A stretch of DNA of 64,000 nt from an uncultured Bacteroides sp. GTDB taxonomy: Bacteria > Bacteroidota > Bacteroidia > Bacteroidales > Bacteroidaceae. The DNA is taken from NCBI RefSeq assembly GCF_947632445.1, contig NZ_CANRPM010000004.1, positions 23,659 to 87,658 on the forward strand, read 5' to 3'. The notes under the pieces are model-generated. The model was not told where the DNA came from. It did not search any database and saw only the letters and a program-made list of their open reading frames with translations. Of this stretch, positions 1-7,871 are shown one piece after another (the stretch's first letter is position 1; the number at the start of each line of letters is the position of its first letter). A program made the position numbers and the translations under genes.

Positions 1-1
1 C

Positions 2-1813
2 AAAGATTTGCCCGACGAAGCGATAGACGAAATACTTAACGGTTCGGATGAGCGGCTGAAAATCAAGAGCCAGTTGGTGGGAACATCGTCGGACTACTTC
101 ACGACCTACGAAGGCGTGGTGAAGTACATCCAGTTGTTGCAGGAGCGCGACCCTTCGCCTACGGCACAGAAATGGGCCGAGCAGTTTGCCCGCACGGCCA
201 CTTGCCCTGAGTGTCATGGAGCCAAGCTGAACCGTGAAGCGCTGTCTTTCCGCATCCACGACAAGAACATTCAAGAGCTGGCCACGATGGACATCGGCGA
301 ACTCTACGAATGGCTGATGCATGTGGAAGAACACCTTAACAACAAGCAGCGGCAGATAGCTGTGGAGATACTCAAGGAGATACGTACCCGCCTGAAGTTC
401 CTGCTCGATGTGGGATTGGATTACCTTTCGCTCGACCGCAGTTCGATGAGCTTGTCCGGCGGTGAGAGCCAGCGCATCCGATTGGCCACACAGATTGGTT
501 CACAACTGGTGAATGTGCTTTATATATTGGACGAACCCAGTATCGGTCTGCACCAGCGCGACAACCTGCGCCTAATCAATTCGCTGAAAGAATTGAGAGA
601 CATCGGGAACTCTGTCATTGTGGTGGAGCACGATAAGGACATGATGCTGGCCGCCGACTACGTGATAGACATGGGGCCCAAGGCCGGACGGCTGGGTGGT
701 GAAGTGGTGTTCGAAGGCACGCCCCGCCAGATGCTCCAGACGCATACGCTGACCTCACAATATCTGAACGGTGAAAAGGCTATCGAAGTTCCCCCAAAAC
801 GGCGTAAAGGCAACGGACACAGCTTATGGCTGCGCGGAGCCCGTGGCAACAATTTGAAGAGCATCGACGTAGAGTTTCCTTTGGGTAAGCTCATCTGTGT
901 GACGGGCGTGTCGGGTAGCGGGAAGTCCTCTCTCATCAACGAAACCCTGCAACCCATCCTTTCGCAGAAGTTCTACCGTTCTCTGCAAGACCCTTTGCCA
1001 TACGACAACCTTGAAGGGCTGGAATATATCGACAAGGTGGTGAACGTCGATCAGTCGCCTTTGGGGCGCACACCGCGTTCCAATCCTGCCACCTATACGG
1101 GCGTGTTCAGCGACATCCGCAACCTGTTTGTCGGTCTGCCCGAAGCGAAGATACGAGGCTACAAGCCCGGACGTTTCTCGTTCAACGTGAGCGGCGGCCG
1201 TTGCGAAGCCTGTCAGGGTAACGGTTACAAGACAATCGAGATGAACTTCCTGCCCGACGTCTATGTGCCCTGCGAGGTTTGTCACGGCAAGCGCTACAAC
1301 CGCGAAACGCTGGAAGTGCGCTTTAAGGGCAAGTCCATTGCCGACGTGCTCGACATGACCATCAATCGTGCCGTAGAGTTCTTCGAGAATGTACCGCAGA
1401 TACTGAGCAAAATCAAGGTCATTCAGGACGTGGGCTTGGGCTATATCAAGCTCGGACAGTCCAGTACCACGCTCTCTGGCGGCGAAAGCCAGCGCGTCAA
1501 ACTGGCTACGGAACTGTCCAAACGAGATACGGGCAAGACGCTTTACATCCTCGATGAACCCACTACAGGCCTGCATTTCGAGGACATTCGCGTGCTGATG
1601 AACGTGCTGGAACGGTTGGTGGACAAGGGCAACACGGTGATTGTCATCGAACACAACTTGGATGTCATCAAGATGGCCGACTATATCATCGACATGGGCC
1701 CCGAAGGCGGCAAGGGTGGGGGAGAAATCCTGTCGTGCGGCACGCCCGAAGAGGTGGCGATGAGCGGCAAGGGATACACGCCGAAGTTCCTCAAAAAGGA
1801 ATTGGGCCTGTGA
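2..1813 (+). CDS. uvrA: UvrA excinuclease ABC subunit A, 5'-truncated by window edge
   Basis: DNA-damage recognition ATPase of nucleotide excision repair, acting in the cytoplasm with UvrB and UvrC. About 600 residues are present against roughly 940 in the family, so the N-terminal ATP-binding half lies upstream of the window. Counting from the TTG at 8, visible landmarks are a CPECHG motif near residue 66, an ABC signature SLSGGESQR near 147, a second Walker A GVSGSGKSS near 298, the zinc module CEAC...CEVC near 398-425, a second signature TLSGGESQR near 488 and Walker B LYILDEPTTGLH near 510. The frame stays open to the left edge, so the TTG is not a real start. All motifs of the C-terminal half look intact. 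Confidence 0.97.
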   Translation, partial: KDLPDEAIDEILNGSDERLKIKSQLVGTSSDYFTTYEGVVKYIQLLQERDPSPTAQKWAEQFARTATCPECHGAKLNREALSFRIHDKNIQELATMDIGELYEWLMHVEEHLNNKQRQIAVEILKEIRTRLKFLLDVGLDYLSLDRSSMSLSGGESQRIRLATQIGSQLVNVLYILDEPSIGLHQRDNLRLINSLKELRDIGNSVIVVEHDKDMMLAADYVIDMGPKAGRLGGEVVFEGTPRQMLQTHTLTSQYLNGEKAIEVPPKRRKGNGHSLWLRGARGNNLKSIDVEFPLGKLICVTGVSGSGKSSLINETLQPILSQKFYRSLQDPLPYDNLEGLEYIDKVVNVDQSPLGRTPRSNPATYTGVFSDIRNLFVGLPEAKIRGYKPGRFSFNVSGGRCEACQGNGYKTIEMNFLPDVYVPCEVCHGKRYNRETLEVRFKGKSIADVLDMTINRAVEFFENVPQILSKIKVIQDVGLGYIKLGQSSTTLSGGESQRVKLATELSKRDTGKTLYILDEPTTGLHFEDIRVLMNVLERLVDKGNTVIVIEHNLDVIKMADYIIDMGPEGGKGGGEILSCGTPEEVAMSGKGYTPKFLKKELGL

Positions 1814-1869
1814 CAGAAAAGGTGTTGTTTGTCAGATAAATATGAGTTTATTCTCGTTTATAGAAAATA

Positions 1870-1957
1870 AACTGTTAGTTTACGTGTATTAAACTGTCGG
1901 TTTAAAGGCTTTGAACTGATAGTACAAAGACGTTGAACTGACAGTATAAACGGATTG
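1870..1957. repeat. Four tandem 22-bp repeats with internal palindrome
   Basis: Four contiguous degenerate units begin at 1870, 1892, 1914 and 1936, each opening with AACTG. Each unit contains a small inverted repeat, clearest as AAACTgttAGTTT in the first and as ACT-3 nt-AGT in the third and fourth. The block lies in the 180-bp gap between uvrA and the YbaK-type gene. Function unknown. It could be a set of operator sites or structured leader RNA. Confidence 0.8.
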
Positions 1958-1993
1958 AAGCAATGCTTTGCTTCAGATATATAGGAAAGAACG

Positions 1994-2470
1994 ATGAAAA
2001 AGATCAATAAGACCAATGCAGCCCGGTTGCTGGATAAGGCTAAGATAGCTTACGAATTAATCCCCTACGAGGTGGATGAAAGTGATCTGAGTGCGGTGCA
2101 TGTAGCCGCCAGCCTGGGCGAGAATATAGATTGCGTGTTCAAGACCCTTATCCTGCACGGCGACAAGACGGGCCATTTCGTCTGTGTCATCCCCGGCGAA
2201 CACGAAGTGGATCTGAAGTTAGCCGCCAAAGTGTCGGGCAACAAGAAGTGCGATCTCATTCCCGTAAAAGAGCTGTTACCCCTGACAGGCTATATTCGTG
2301 GCGGCTGTTCGCCCATCGGAATGAAGAAGCCTTTCCCCACGTATATCCACGAGACGTGCCTCCGTTTTCCCTATATCTACATCAGTGCGGGGCAGCGCGG
2401 CCTTCAGCTGAAGCTCGATCCGAAGGATTTGATTAAGGAGACGGGAGCCGAAGTTTGTCTGCTTTTTTAG
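1994..2470 (+). CDS. YbaK/EbsC-type Cys-tRNA(Pro) deacylase
   Basis: A trans-editing enzyme family that hydrolyses cysteine mischarged on tRNA-Pro in the cytoplasm. The 158-residue length and single-domain layout fit YbaK. Visible family marks are the conserved lysine in VFKTLIL near residue 50, the PGEHEVDLKLAAK block and the loop GGCSPIGMKK near residue 104. The ATG at 1994 follows the A-rich sequence AGGAAAGAACG. It lies just after a four-unit 22-bp repeat that may form its leader or regulatory region. A tRNA-Pro gene is present at 59.1 kb, but there is no local link. Substrate is inferred from family only, since related INS-domain proteins edit other tRNAs. Confidence 0.9.
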   Translation: MKKINKTNAARLLDKAKIAYELIPYEVDESDLSAVHVAASLGENIDCVFKTLILHGDKTGHFVCVIPGEHEVDLKLAAKVSGNKKCDLIPVKELLPLTGYIRGGCSPIGMKKPFPTYIHETCLRFPYIYISAGQRGLQLKLDPKDLIKETGAEVCLLF

Positions 2471-2490
2471 GAAATATGAGTCAAATGTTT

Positions 2491-2498
2491 TATATTTG
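2491..2498 (+). promoter_or_regulatory. -7 promoter element for the peptide transporter
   Basis: TATATTTG matches the Bacteroidetes TAnnTTTG -7 box. It places transcription start near 2505, after a TTG codon at 2496 and before the ATG at 2541, and so helps decide the start of the transporter. No clear -33 TTTG is visible. Confidence 0.6.
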
Positions 2499-2540
2499 CG
2501 CAAAATAACTCAATTTATTAATCTTAATTTCTACAACATT

Positions 2541-4073
2541 ATGTTTGAAGGGCAACCTAAAGGTCTTTATACCTTGGCACTCGCCAATACGGGCGAACGT
2601 TTCGGCTATTACACGATGCTGGCTATCTTCGTTTTGTTTCTTATGGATAACTTCGGCATGTCTGCCGATGAAGCGGGAAACATATACGCAGGTTTCTTGG
2701 CCTTAGTTTATTTTTTACCGTTTATTGGAGGTATCTTGGCCGACAAGTTCGGATATGGTAAAATGGTTACTATCGGCATCATATCCATGTTTGCCGGGTA
2801 TGTACTTTTGTCTTTACCCGCCGGTAGCGGGACGACAGGTTTGATTGCAATGTTCACTGCATTGTTGGTGGTCAGTTGCGGTACTGGTCTGTTCAAGGGC
2901 AATTTGCAGGTGATGGTCGGCAATTTGTATGATGCGCCGGAATATTCGGCCCGTCGCGACTCTGCGTTCAGTATTTTCTATATGGCTATCAATATCGGTG
3001 CGCTTTTTGCTCCTACCGCGGCTGTGGAGATTATGAACTATGCCCAGAAGAATTTTGGTGTAAGCCATGAAGACTCTTATCATTTTGCTTTTGCTGTGGC
3101 TTGTGTCTCTCTCATCGTTTCGATGGCTATTTATTATGGTTTCCGCAGCACCTTCAAGCATGTGGAAGGTGGCAACAAGCAGGCAGTTTCCAACAAGAGC
3201 ACGGTTTCGGCTACTGTCGAGGAGTTGTCTCCGCGTGAAACGAAAGACCGTATCGTGGCTCTCTGCCTGGTGTTTGCTGTGGTTATTTTCTTCTGGATGG
3301 CTTTCCATCAGAACGGATTGACGCTGACTCTGTTTGCCAAGCAGTTCACTGCCCGCACTTCCGAAGGGTTGGAGAGCATGATGTTCAGTGTATGGAACCT
3401 GGTAGCTGTCATCTTTATCGTCTATGCCCTGTTCTCCCTCTTCCAGTCGAAGACGGGCAAAGGCAAGACTGTTTCGGGTGTCGTTATCCTGCTGGCCGTC
3501 CTCTTCCTGGTATATCGCTATTTCGCCATCGAAGGCACTACGCCGGTGGATGCTCCTATCTTCCAGCAGTTCAATCCCTTCTTCGTAGTGGCTCTGACAC
3601 CGGTTTCAATGGCTATCTTTGGAACTTTGGCACGCAAGGGCAAGGAACCTTCCGCTCCGCGTAAAATCGGTTTGGGTATGTTGGTGGCCGCTTGCGGTTA
3701 TGTGTTGATGTTGTTAGCATCCGTCAGTCTGCTTACGCCTAATGCACAGCAGGCAGCCATTGAGGGTGGAACGGCTTCGTTTGTATCGTCCAACTGGTTG
3801 GTATCTACTTATTTGGTATTGACGTTTGCCGAGCTGTTGCTTTCGCCGATGGGTATCTCTTTCGTATCGAAAGTAGCTCCTCCCAAGTACAAAGGCATGA
3901 TGATGGGGGGCTGGTTCGTGGCTACTGCCATTGGTAATTATGGTACCCGTTTGGCTTCCGATTTGTGGGGTGATATGCCTTTATGGGTTGTATGGGGCGT
4001 ATTGATGGTACTTTGCCTGCTGGCAGCCCTGTTTATTTTCTCCGTAATGAAGAGACTGGAAAAAGTAGCTTAA
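2541..4073 (+). CDS. POT/PTR2 family proton-coupled peptide transporter
   Basis: Inner-membrane major-facilitator protein that imports di- and tripeptides with protons (POT family, TC 2.A.17). About 510 residues with 12-14 hydrophobic segments. Two PTR2 signatures are visible: GGILADKFGYGKMV after the second membrane segment, and FSIFYMAINIGALFAP near residue 148. The N-terminal ANTGERFGYY carries the ExxER-like peptide-site motif. The frame is open from a TTG at 2496, but that codon overlaps the -7 promoter box, so I take the ATG at 2541. A strong hairpin follows the stop. Probably monocistronic. Confidence 0.93.
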   Translation: MFEGQPKGLYTLALANTGERFGYYTMLAIFVLFLMDNFGMSADEAGNIYAGFLALVYFLPFIGGILADKFGYGKMVTIGIISMFAGYVLLSLPAGSGTTGLIAMFTALLVVSCGTGLFKGNLQVMVGNLYDAPEYSARRDSAFSIFYMAINIGALFAPTAAVEIMNYAQKNFGVSHEDSYHFAFAVACVSLIVSMAIYYGFRSTFKHVEGGNKQAVSNKSTVSATVEELSPRETKDRIVALCLVFAVVIFFWMAFHQNGLTLTLFAKQFTARTSEGLESMMFSVWNLVAVIFIVYALFSLFQSKTGKGKTVSGVVILLAVLFLVYRYFAIEGTTPVDAPIFQQFNPFFVVALTPVSMAIFGTLARKGKEPSAPRKIGLGMLVAACGYVLMLLASVSLLTPNAQQAAIEGGTASFVSSNWLVSTYLVLTFAELLLSPMGISFVSKVAPPKYKGMMMGGWFVATAIGNYGTRLASDLWGDMPLWVVWGVLMVLCLLAALFIFSVMKRLEKVA

Positions 4074-4090
4074 ATGATTTTAATATAAGA

Positions 4091-4130
4091 AAGAAAGTGG
4101 GACAGGATTTTTCTGCCCCACTTTCTTTAT
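4091..4130. terminator. Bidirectional terminator between convergent genes
   Basis: Arms AAGAAAGTGGGACAG (4091-4105) and CTGCCCCACTTTCTT (4113-4127) form a 15-bp stem with one mismatch and a 7-nt loop. It serves the transporter on the plus strand and overlaps the stop codon of the minus-strand GNAT gene. Confidence 0.85.
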
Positions 4131-4624
4131 ATCTCCATCCCCATGATGTAATCGTTCATGTAGTAACCGTTACCGATAGGAAAGTCGCCTTCGCGCACTT
4201 TCGTCATACCCATGTGCTGGTAAAAGCCCAGGGCAGGGTTTTGGCGGTTTACATTAAGCTCCATGCGGCAGGGAGCGGGATGTACTTTCTTGATGTACTT
4301 GATAGCTTCGTGGAAAAGAAAGCTGCCACAATGGGCTTTCTGGAAGTAGGGCAGGACGTAAATCTTCTGGAGGTGGAAGAGGTCTTTGCTTTCGGGCTGG
4401 ACGGACACGTAGCCCGTCGCTTCACACTCTTCGTAGGCCATTAGGTAGACGTGGCCTTCTTCCTCCATCTGCTTGCGGATGTTTTCGGGGGAATACATCC
4501 AGTCCATCATGTACTCAATCTGTTCTGGGGTCAGGATGTCTTTGTAGGTTTCAGGAAAGACGTCCCAAGCCAGCTTGTTGATGAGCCGGCAGTCGGCAAT
4601 ATCTGCTTTTCGAATTGTAAACAT
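4127..4624 (-). CDS. GNAT family N-acetyltransferase
   Basis: A 165-residue acetyl-CoA-dependent acyltransferase of the GNAT superfamily. The fold marks are the N-terminal IRKADIADC strand/helix, the central VSVQPESKDLFHLQKIYVLPYFQKAHCGSFL region (motif A, where the acetyl-CoA pyrophosphate is bound, here QKAHCG instead of the usual Q/RxxGxG/A), and C-terminal NPALGFYQHMGMTKV (motif B), typical of small bacterial GNATs. The acceptor cannot be told from sequence. The gene stands alone, convergent with the peptide transporter through a shared terminator. Confidence 0.88.
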   Translation of the reverse strand: MFTIRKADIADCRLINKLAWDVFPETYKDILTPEQIEYMMDWMYSPENIRKQMEEEGHVYLMAYEECEATGYVSVQPESKDLFHLQKIYVLPYFQKAHCGSFLFHEAIKYIKKVHPAPCRMELNVNRQNPALGFYQHMGMTKVREGDFPIGNGYYMNDYIMGMEI

Positions 4625-4686
4625 TATGTGTTTGTATTTTAATTCTAATGGTTCGATAAAATGTGTTCTCGGTTGTCAGATGGTAG

Positions 4687-6096
4687 TTATTGCAGTGTTT
4701 CCAGATCTACTTCGATAGCGGCGGGATAGAGACGTTTCGGATCGAAGAATGTGGCACAACTGTTCACCAGATGCTTCACGTCAGGTTTTACGTGGCCTTC
4801 GAATGCGGTGTGTCCGTTGACAGTCAGTGTGATTGGCTTATCCAAGTCTACCAGTTCGGAGCATAGATAGACCGTTACCTTTCCCCGTAGTGCAGGTCGG
4901 TATGTTTTGGCGAATTTCAGTTCGATGCCCCATTGCGGGTCGGTCTCCGTAGTGCGGTAGGTCACTTCGTCAATCGCCAACGATACATGGTTGCCTTCAA
5001 TATCCAGCGTGTAGCGTGTACGTGTATTGCTGTCGGCATTCGAACGTTCGTCTATGCGCAGGTTGTAGAACCCTTGACGATAACGTCCGTCCATTTCGAA
5101 GTTCTCCCAACAGAAGTGTTTGGGGTAGGGATTGCGGACGTACTGCTTCAGCCAGGGAGTGGTGGGCGAGTAGTCGATGTGGTGTCCGTAGCCGGGAATA
5201 AGTTCGACGCAATGGATGTAGCGATCGGGATAGAGCCGTTGCAGGCTGTCCAGCGCTTCGGCAGTATAACGGGTGAGGCGGTCGCGATAGAAACCTTTAT
5301 CTTCGGCACCCGTGCGAAGTGAGAAAGCTGTATTGCTCAGGTTCTCAGCCGGAGCGTTCTTCAGGGGTTCACCGCCTGCCATGGGGCCTGCCGCCGCCCA
5401 ATAGTCGGCATAGAATGAGGCCAGTCGCTGACTGCCGTAACCGCCTTCGGAGATGCCGAATATATAAATGCGGTCGGGGTTGATATCATCAGACAGTAGA
5501 GCCTGCCGCAGGAGTTTTTCCCAAGCGTATTGTTTGGAGCGCTGATACCAACGGTAGTAGGCTCCCTCGTTGGGTATCTGTGGAATGAAGTAGATGGACG
5601 GGGTATCGTCGAACCGACTGCATATCTTCAGTCCGGTGGCCCATTCTAACGCTTTGGGGCCCGAACCGTGGAGATAGAGAAATAGAGGTAATTTTTGTCC
5701 GGCAGCTGTTGACTCGGCCGTTTTCTTCCATCCCCAGTAGAAATTCAATGTGGCATTCGGTTCCAATTCTTGAGGCAGCTTCCAACTGCTTGCTGACTGT
5801 TCGGAGAGCGGAGAGAGAACAGGCAGTTTTTCTTCTTTGAAAGTTTCATTGGATTCTTTCCATAATTGCCATACAGCCTGCCGCATATCGTCTGTTTCTC
5901 TCCATTTCATACGGATGGATGTCCTGAAAGCGATTGTATCATCTCTCAGTCGGTGGTCAAAAAAGGAAGTTACTTCTTTCCGATGTTTTTCTTTCAAAGT
6001 CCGGTCAGCCTTTTGTGCCATAGCATGGGAAAGCGTGCAGCAAGCTATTCCCAAACAAAGAATGTGTACATACGTTTTTTTCAAGGGTTGGTTCAT
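4687..6096 (-). CDS. Secreted alpha/beta hydrolase (esterase/depolymerase-like)
   Basis: 469 residues with an N-terminal signal peptide ending near SHAMA-QKA, so exported to the periplasm or surface. The alpha/beta-hydrolase core shows an oxyanion-type LYLHGSGP near residue 140, the nucleophile elbow GISEGGYG (Ser about 216), and a candidate catalytic histidine in PGYGHHIDY near 304. The C-terminal 130 residues are mostly beta and look like a separate accessory domain. Closest in layout to Bacteroides secreted esterase or poly(3-hydroxybutyrate)-depolymerase-like proteins, but the substrate is not evident. The neighbours give no pathway context. Confidence 0.75.
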   Translation of the reverse strand: MNQPLKKTYVHILCLGIACCTLSHAMAQKADRTLKEKHRKEVTSFFDHRLRDDTIAFRTSIRMKWRETDDMRQAVWQLWKESNETFKEEKLPVLSPLSEQSASSWKLPQELEPNATLNFYWGWKKTAESTAAGQKLPLFLYLHGSGPKALEWATGLKICSRFDDTPSIYFIPQIPNEGAYYRWYQRSKQYAWEKLLRQALLSDDINPDRIYIFGISEGGYGSQRLASFYADYWAAAGPMAGGEPLKNAPAENLSNTAFSLRTGAEDKGFYRDRLTRYTAEALDSLQRLYPDRYIHCVELIPGYGHHIDYSPTTPWLKQYVRNPYPKHFCWENFEMDGRYRQGFYNLRIDERSNADSNTRTRYTLDIEGNHVSLAIDEVTYRTTETDPQWGIELKFAKTYRPALRGKVTVYLCSELVDLDKPITLTVNGHTAFEGHVKPDVKHLVNSCATFFDPKRLYPAAIEVDLETLQ

Positions 6097-6270
6097 TGTT
6101 TCGTTGTTTTTAAATTTTTCTGCAAGGTATCAACATTTTCCGGGATGTGCAAACTGATACGATAAAAAGATGTTTTCTTTCTGATCTTCGCTCCGTATGC
6201 TGCATATATTTCATACGTTAATATATCCTAATATATGGTATTATGTAATGCAAGGTACTTATATAATACA

Positions 6271-6278
6271 TATATTTG
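6271..6278 (+). promoter_or_regulatory. -7 promoter element for the PadR-PspC operon
   Basis: TATATTTG matches TAnnTTTG about 48 bp before the PadR start. The upstream 60 bp is very AT-rich with repeated ATATAT tracts, a plausible place for PadR autoregulation, though no clean palindrome can be assigned. Confidence 0.55.
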
Positions 6279-6325
6279 TGCCATACAAAATAAGCAAGCA
6301 AATCAAACGATTAAGGAAATAAGGT

Positions 6326-6652
6326 ATGAATGTAGACAATGTGAAGTCGCAGATGCGCAAAGGGATGCTGGAATACTGCATTATGCTGTTGCTGCATAAA
6401 GAGCTTGCCTATGCTTCGGACATTATTCAGAGGTTGAAAGGGGCTAAGCTGATTGTAGTGGAAGGGACGCTCTATCCGCTATTGACACGTCTGAAGAACG
6501 ACGACCTGCTGGAATATGAATGGATAGAATCGACACAGGGGCCGCCGCGAAAATATTACCGGCTGACACCGAAAGGAGAAAACTTTCTACAGGAACTGGA
6601 AACTGCCTGGCAGGAACTGAACGAAACGGTGGAACACATTCGCCGGAACTAA
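6326..6652 (+). CDS. PadR family transcriptional regulator
   Basis: A 108-residue winged-helix repressor. The PadR marks are GMLEYCIMLLL near residue 13, the recognition region YASDIIQRLKGAKLIVVEGTLYPLLTRLKNDDLL, the wing GPPRKYYRLTPKGE and a short C-terminal dimerisation helix. It lies 43 bp upstream of a PspC-domain membrane protein with no intervening terminator, so the pair is probably one operon. PadR-PspC pairs are common in Bacteroidetes and usually linked to envelope stress. PadR proteins usually repress their own operon and respond to small hydrophobic ligands. The ligand here is unknown. Confidence 0.92.
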   Translation: MNVDNVKSQMRKGMLEYCIMLLLHKELAYASDIIQRLKGAKLIVVEGTLYPLLTRLKNDDLLEYEWIESTQGPPRKYYRLTPKGENFLQELETAWQELNETVEHIRRN

Positions 6653-6695
6653 AAATAAGAATGAATATCGAAAACTTTAAAACAAACATATCACA

Positions 6696-7808
6696 ATGAA
6701 AAAGACATTGACTGTAAATCTGGGTGGAACGGTGTTCAACATCGACGAAGATGCCTACCGCCTGTTGGATGATTATTTGATGAATTTGAAGTCGCACTTT
6801 CGTAAGGAAGCCGGTGCGAACGAGATTGTAGACGATATAGAACGTCGTATTTCTGAATTGCTGGCCGAGAAACTCACCGGAAACCGTCAGGTGGTTACTT
6901 TGAACGATGTAGAAGAGGTAATAGTCCGCATGGGCAAGCCTGAAGAGATGGATGATGCTGACGGAGAGGAAAAACATACAGCGAGCAGTGCTGGAGGATA
7001 TGGAGCCGGTTCATGGACGCGGAACGAGGAGCCGGTGAAGGTGCGTCGCAGACTGTTTCGAAATCCCGACGATAAGATGTTAGGAGGCGTGTGCAGTGGC
7101 TTGGCTGCTTATTTGGGCTGTGACACGACGCTGGTGCGTCTGCTGCTGTTTGTTATCCTGATATTTGGTTACGGCATGCTGATACCTATTTATATTATCT
7201 GTTGGCTGATTATTCCAGAAGCACGCACAGCTGCTGAGAAGTTAAGCATGCACGGTGAGGCGGTGACGGTAGAGAACATCGGCAAGACGGTGACCGGAGG
7301 CTTTGAACGGATGGCTGACGGTGTAAACAGCTACATGCGTTCCGATAAGCCCCGTACATTGCTGCAGAGGATTGGTGATGCACTGGTTACGCTGACAGGA
7401 TGGATCCTGAAAGTGGGACTGATTGTCCTGATTGTCATTTGCAGTCCGGTTCTGTTTGTTTTAGGCATTGCGTTTGTCGCTTTGCTGTTTGCGGCCATCA
7501 TGGTGGCTGTAGGAGGAGGGGCGGCCTTGTTCTCGCTCTTTCCCACGATGGACATTATGCTGCCGGCTTCACCGTTCGAGGCCATTACGATGTATATAGC
7601 AGGTATTCTGCTGGTGGCCATTCCGCTGTTCAGCCTGCTGCATGCCCTGTTCCGCAACCTGTTGAAGTGGCAGCCCATGACTGTTGGATTGAAGTGGACG
7701 CTGCTGATACTTTGGATAATCAGTGCAGTGGTGTTTGCACTGTGTTTCACGTTGAGTGGCTTGTCTTTCCCCGATCTCTATATGGGGAAGGAATATCTGT
7801 CGGTGTGA
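6696..7808 (+). CDS. PspC-domain membrane protein
   Basis: 370 residues. An N-terminal cytoplasmic region of about 95 residues (start KKTLTVNLGGTVFNIDEDAY, a Bacteroidetes-specific module) precedes the PspC domain near residues 110-170. PspC landmarks are RRLFRNPDDKMLGGVCSGLAAYLG and LIPIYIICWLIIPEA, with a membrane helix between them. The C-terminal half carries four or five further hydrophobic segments. PspC proteins belong to the phage-shock/envelope-stress response, and here the partner is the upstream PadR repressor. No PspA is visible nearby, so the link to a full Psp system is inference. Confidence 0.88.
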   Translation: MKKTLTVNLGGTVFNIDEDAYRLLDDYLMNLKSHFRKEAGANEIVDDIERRISELLAEKLTGNRQVVTLNDVEEVIVRMGKPEEMDDADGEEKHTASSAGGYGAGSWTRNEEPVKVRRRLFRNPDDKMLGGVCSGLAAYLGCDTTLVRLLLFVILIFGYGMLIPIYIICWLIIPEARTAAEKLSMHGEAVTVENIGKTVTGGFERMADGVNSYMRSDKPRTLLQRIGDALVTLTGWILKVGLIVLIVICSPVLFVLGIAFVALLFAAIMVAVGGGAALFSLFPTMDIMLPASPFEAITMYIAGILLVAIPLFSLLHALFRNLLKWQPMTVGLKWTLLILWIISAVVFALCFTLSGLSFPDLYMGKEYLSV

Positions 7809-7824
7809 CGGCAGTTGTTCATAC

Positions 7825-7856
7825 AAAAAAGAGGCATCTTCCGGTGCCTCTTTTTT
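7825..7856. terminator. Bidirectional terminator
   Basis: Perfect 12-bp stem AAAAAAGAGGCA (7825-7836) and TGCCTCTTTTTT (7845-7856) with an 8-nt loop. It has an A-run and a U-run, so it works for the PspC gene (+) and the S9 peptidase (-). Confidence 0.92.
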
Positions 7857-7871
7857 ATACATTTCAGCTTT

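Noticed and set aside
824..1654. 276-codon minus-strand ORF opposite uvrA
   Set aside because: Antisense shadow of UvrA coding, without start signal or domain.
2496..2540. TTG start of the POT transporter at 2496
   Set aside because: The codon overlaps the TATATTTG -7 box, so it cannot be in the transcript. The ATG at 2541 gives a normal N-terminus.
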